NCBI GenBank assembly: GCA_015233705.1
Contig: JADFXE010000057.1
Location: 1 to 7,716, forward strand
Reading direction: 5' to 3'
DNA: 7,716 bases
DNA from: Candidatus Omnitrophota bacterium
Lineage (GTDB): Bacteria > Omnitrophota > Koll11 > Zapsychrales > Fredricksoniimonadaceae
This document shows positions 6,647-7,716 of the stretch, piece after piece. The notes under the pieces are model-generated. The model had not been told where the DNA came from and ran no database searches. It saw only the letters and a list, made by a program, of their open reading frames with translations. Position 1 is the stretch's first letter. Every line of letters begins with the position of its first letter. The position numbers were made by a program, and so were the translations under genes.

Positions 6647-7471
6647 ATGCGTCAGATTGTAAAATGGAAGAGCGCGATCAAGTTTAAAGATATCCGTTAC
6701 GAAAAGGCTGAGGGCATGGCCAAGATCACGATCAACCGGCCCGAGGTCCGCAATGCCTTCCGGCCGCTGACCGTGACCGAGATGTCCCGGGCCTTGCAGG
6801 ATGCGCGCGAGGATGAGGGGATCGGCGTTGTGATCCTGACCGGGGAGGGCGAGAAGGCCTTTTGCTCCGGCGGGGACCAGAAGGTCCGCGGGGAGACGGG
6901 TTACAAGGACGGTGAGGGTGTTGACCGGCTGAACGTTCTCGATTTTCAGCGGCAGATGCGCACCTGTCCCAAGCCGATCATTGCCATGATCGCCGGTTAT
7001 GCCATCGGTGGCGGGCATGTGCTGCATCTGTTGTGCGACCTGTCGATCGCGGCTGACAACGCGGTCTTTGGCCAGACCGGCCCCAGGGTCGGGTCTTTTG
7101 ACGGCGGGTTTGGCGCCAGTTACCTGGCGCGTATCGTTGGGCAGAAGAAGGCGCGCGAGATCTGGTTTCTCTGCCGGCAGTACAATGCCCGGCAGGCACT
7201 CGAGATGGGGTTGGTGAACGTCGTGGTCCCTTACGAGCGTCTGGAAGAGGAGACGGTCCAGTGGTGCCGCGAGATCCTGGCCCATTCGCCGATCGCTATC
7301 CGCTGCCTCAAGGCGGCGCTGAATGCGGACTGCGACGGGCAGGCCGGTTTGCAGGAGCTCGCCGGGAACGCCACCATGCTGTTTTACATGACGCCCGAAG
7401 GACAGGAAGGGCGCAATGCCTTTGTCGAGAAACGCAAACCTGATTTCTCAAAGTTCAAGCGGCAGCCCTGA
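6647..7471 (+). CDS. menB: 1,4-dihydroxy-2-naphthoyl-CoA synthase
   Basis: MenB is a crotonase-fold enzyme. It performs the intramolecular Claisen (Dieckmann) ring closure of o-succinylbenzoyl-CoA to 1,4-dihydroxy-2-naphthoyl-CoA in the cytoplasm. The 274 residues are of normal length. Motifs seen are [10 protein letters not shown] (29-38), the oxyanion-hole region FCSGGDQ (72-78), [10 protein letters not shown] (118-127), [14 protein letters not shown] (141-154) and a C-terminal tail ending FSKFKRQP. Gly145 in QTG marks the bicarbonate-dependent class, as in E. coli; the other class has an acidic residue there. From about residue 141 to the end the protein is very close to E. coli MenB as I recall it, including [20 protein letters not shown] (224-243). 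AAGGA (6635-6639) sits seven bases before the ATG. It is separated from menD by the structured repeat, so its expression may be partly independent. menH, often placed between them, is absent here. Confidence 0.97.
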   Translation: MRQIVKWKSAIKFKDIRYEKAEGMAKITINRPEVRNAFRPLTVTEMSRALQDAREDEGIGVVILTGEGEKAFCSGGDQKVRGETGYKDGEGVDRLNVLDFQRQMRTCPKPIIAMIAGYAIGGGHVLHLLCDLSIAADNAVFGQTGPRVGSFDGGFGASYLARIVGQKKAREIWFLCRQYNARQALEMGLVNVVVPYERLEEETVQWCREILAHSPIAIRCLKAALNADCDGQAGLQELAGNATMLFYMTPEGQEGRNAFVEKRKPDFSKFKRQP

Positions 7472-7502
7472 TCGTCAGGCCAGGCCGCTGATGTCGGAGT
7501 TC

Positions 7503-7547
7503 TATCCCGCACTTTTCAATAGGGACTGTGGTATGCGGGATAACCCC
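7503..7547. repeat. Palindromic repeat unit A
   Basis: The unit opens with TATCCCGCA (7503-7511) and closes with its complement TGCGGGATA (7534-7542), followed by ACCCC. It shares a left box (7505-7522) with unit B at 15 of 18 positions, including CAATAG, and the exact right box GGGATAACCCC (7537-7547 and 7658-7668). Confidence 0.65.
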
Positions 7548-7590
7548 GGCCTTTCTCGACGGAAAAGAATATGGAAGCCGACGATTTTTC

Positions 7591-7668
7591 ATCCCGGATT
7601 TTGCAATAGACAAAATCCGCCCGAAGGGCCACAAATCGTAACTTGTTACGATTTGTGGGGATAACCCC
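7591..7668. repeat. Palindromic repeat unit B with extra internal hairpins
   Basis: ATCCC (7591-7595) can pair with GGGAT (7658-7662), as in unit A. Between them lie the 9-bp hairpin 7595-7619 and the perfect 14-bp hairpin 7629-7658; these use some bases of the outer stem, so the pairings compete. The unit has the same left box (7592-7609) and right box (7658-7668) as unit A but a longer, different centre. Shared boxes around a variable hairpin core are what a dispersed repeat family would show. Confidence 0.6.
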
Positions 7669-7716
7669 ACGCCTTCGGCGTGGCCGGAGGCAAATTTTGC
7701 ATTTCCATCTTCTTCA

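Larger units (their letters stand above)
7472..7716. other. Non-coding, hairpin-rich region downstream of menB
   Basis: This tail has no credible gene. It holds a run of inverted repeats: 7503-7511 with 7534-7542 (9 bp perfect), 7595-7603 with 7611-7619 (9 bp perfect), GCCC-GAA-GGGC (7619-7629), 7629-7642 with 7645-7658 (14 bp perfect, 2-base spacer), GGGG-ATAA-CCCC (7657-7668) and 7667-7673 with 7677-7683 (7 bp perfect). None is followed by a clear T-run. Short reading frames across it on both strands have no recognisable protein character. The region probably holds a dispersed repeat; it may also affect the end of the menB message. Confidence 0.7.

Noticed and set aside
6629..7285. 218-residue open frame on the - strand over menB
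   Set aside because: It is antisense to a well-supported menB and its composition is low in plausible protein motifs.
7483..7500. Third copy of the 1-82 repeat just after menB
   Set aside because: Only a short stretch around GCCGCTGA resembles bases 38-50, with several mismatches and no end-box; this is within chance.
7416..7670. Small genes on either strand in the tail (82 and 71 codons)
   Set aside because: Both run through the hairpin repeats, have no credible ribosome site or domain, and the + frame begins inside menB.

Overview
The window reads as a compact, one-direction respiratory block from a Gram-negative-type bacterium of moderately high GC content. I cannot name the organism. 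The menaquinone proteins (MenF, MenD, MenB) look like the classical, proteobacterial-type versions, and MenB is very close to the enterobacterial form in its C-terminal half. The dense non-coding palindromes would suit an uncultivated lineage, but that is only an impression.

Layout, all genes on the + strand: a repeat arm (1-82); a TVP38/DedA-type membrane protein (103-684); cytochrome bd quinol oxidase subunits I and II, cydA (750-2105) and cydB (2141-3142); isochorismate synthase menF (3200-4582); menD (4579-6348, overlapping menF by 4 bases); a structured 277-bp intergenic repeat (6344-6620); 1,4-dihydroxy-2-naphthoyl-CoA synthase menB (6647-7471); and a hairpin-rich non-coding tail (7472-7716). 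Gaps of 65, 35 and 57 bases and the menF/menD overlap suggest that at least cydA to menD is one transcription unit.

The genes make sense together. MenF, MenD and MenB act in the classical menaquinone route from chorismate, and CydAB is a terminal oxidase that can take electrons from quinols such as menaquinol. The block therefore encodes both a high-affinity oxidase and part of the pathway for its probable electron donor. menH, which sits between menD and menB in the enterobacterial cluster, is absent here, and the structured repeat lies in that position. menC, menE, menA and cydDC are not in the window.

The least ordinary content is non-coding. Positions 1-82 match the reverse complement of 6344-6425 at 76 of 82 positions without gaps, so the TVP38-cydAB-menFD block is bracketed by inverted copies of one repeat. 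The downstream copy has terminal inverted repeats and two internal hairpins, like a MITE or a Correia/NEMIS-type element, and its terminal repeat contains the menD stop codon. A nested inverted repeat (3154-3206) would pair the menF start codon into a stem. After menB there is a second, unrelated hairpin family in two tandem units. I found no complete new multi-gene system; the repeats and the menF leader structure are the parts worth following up.
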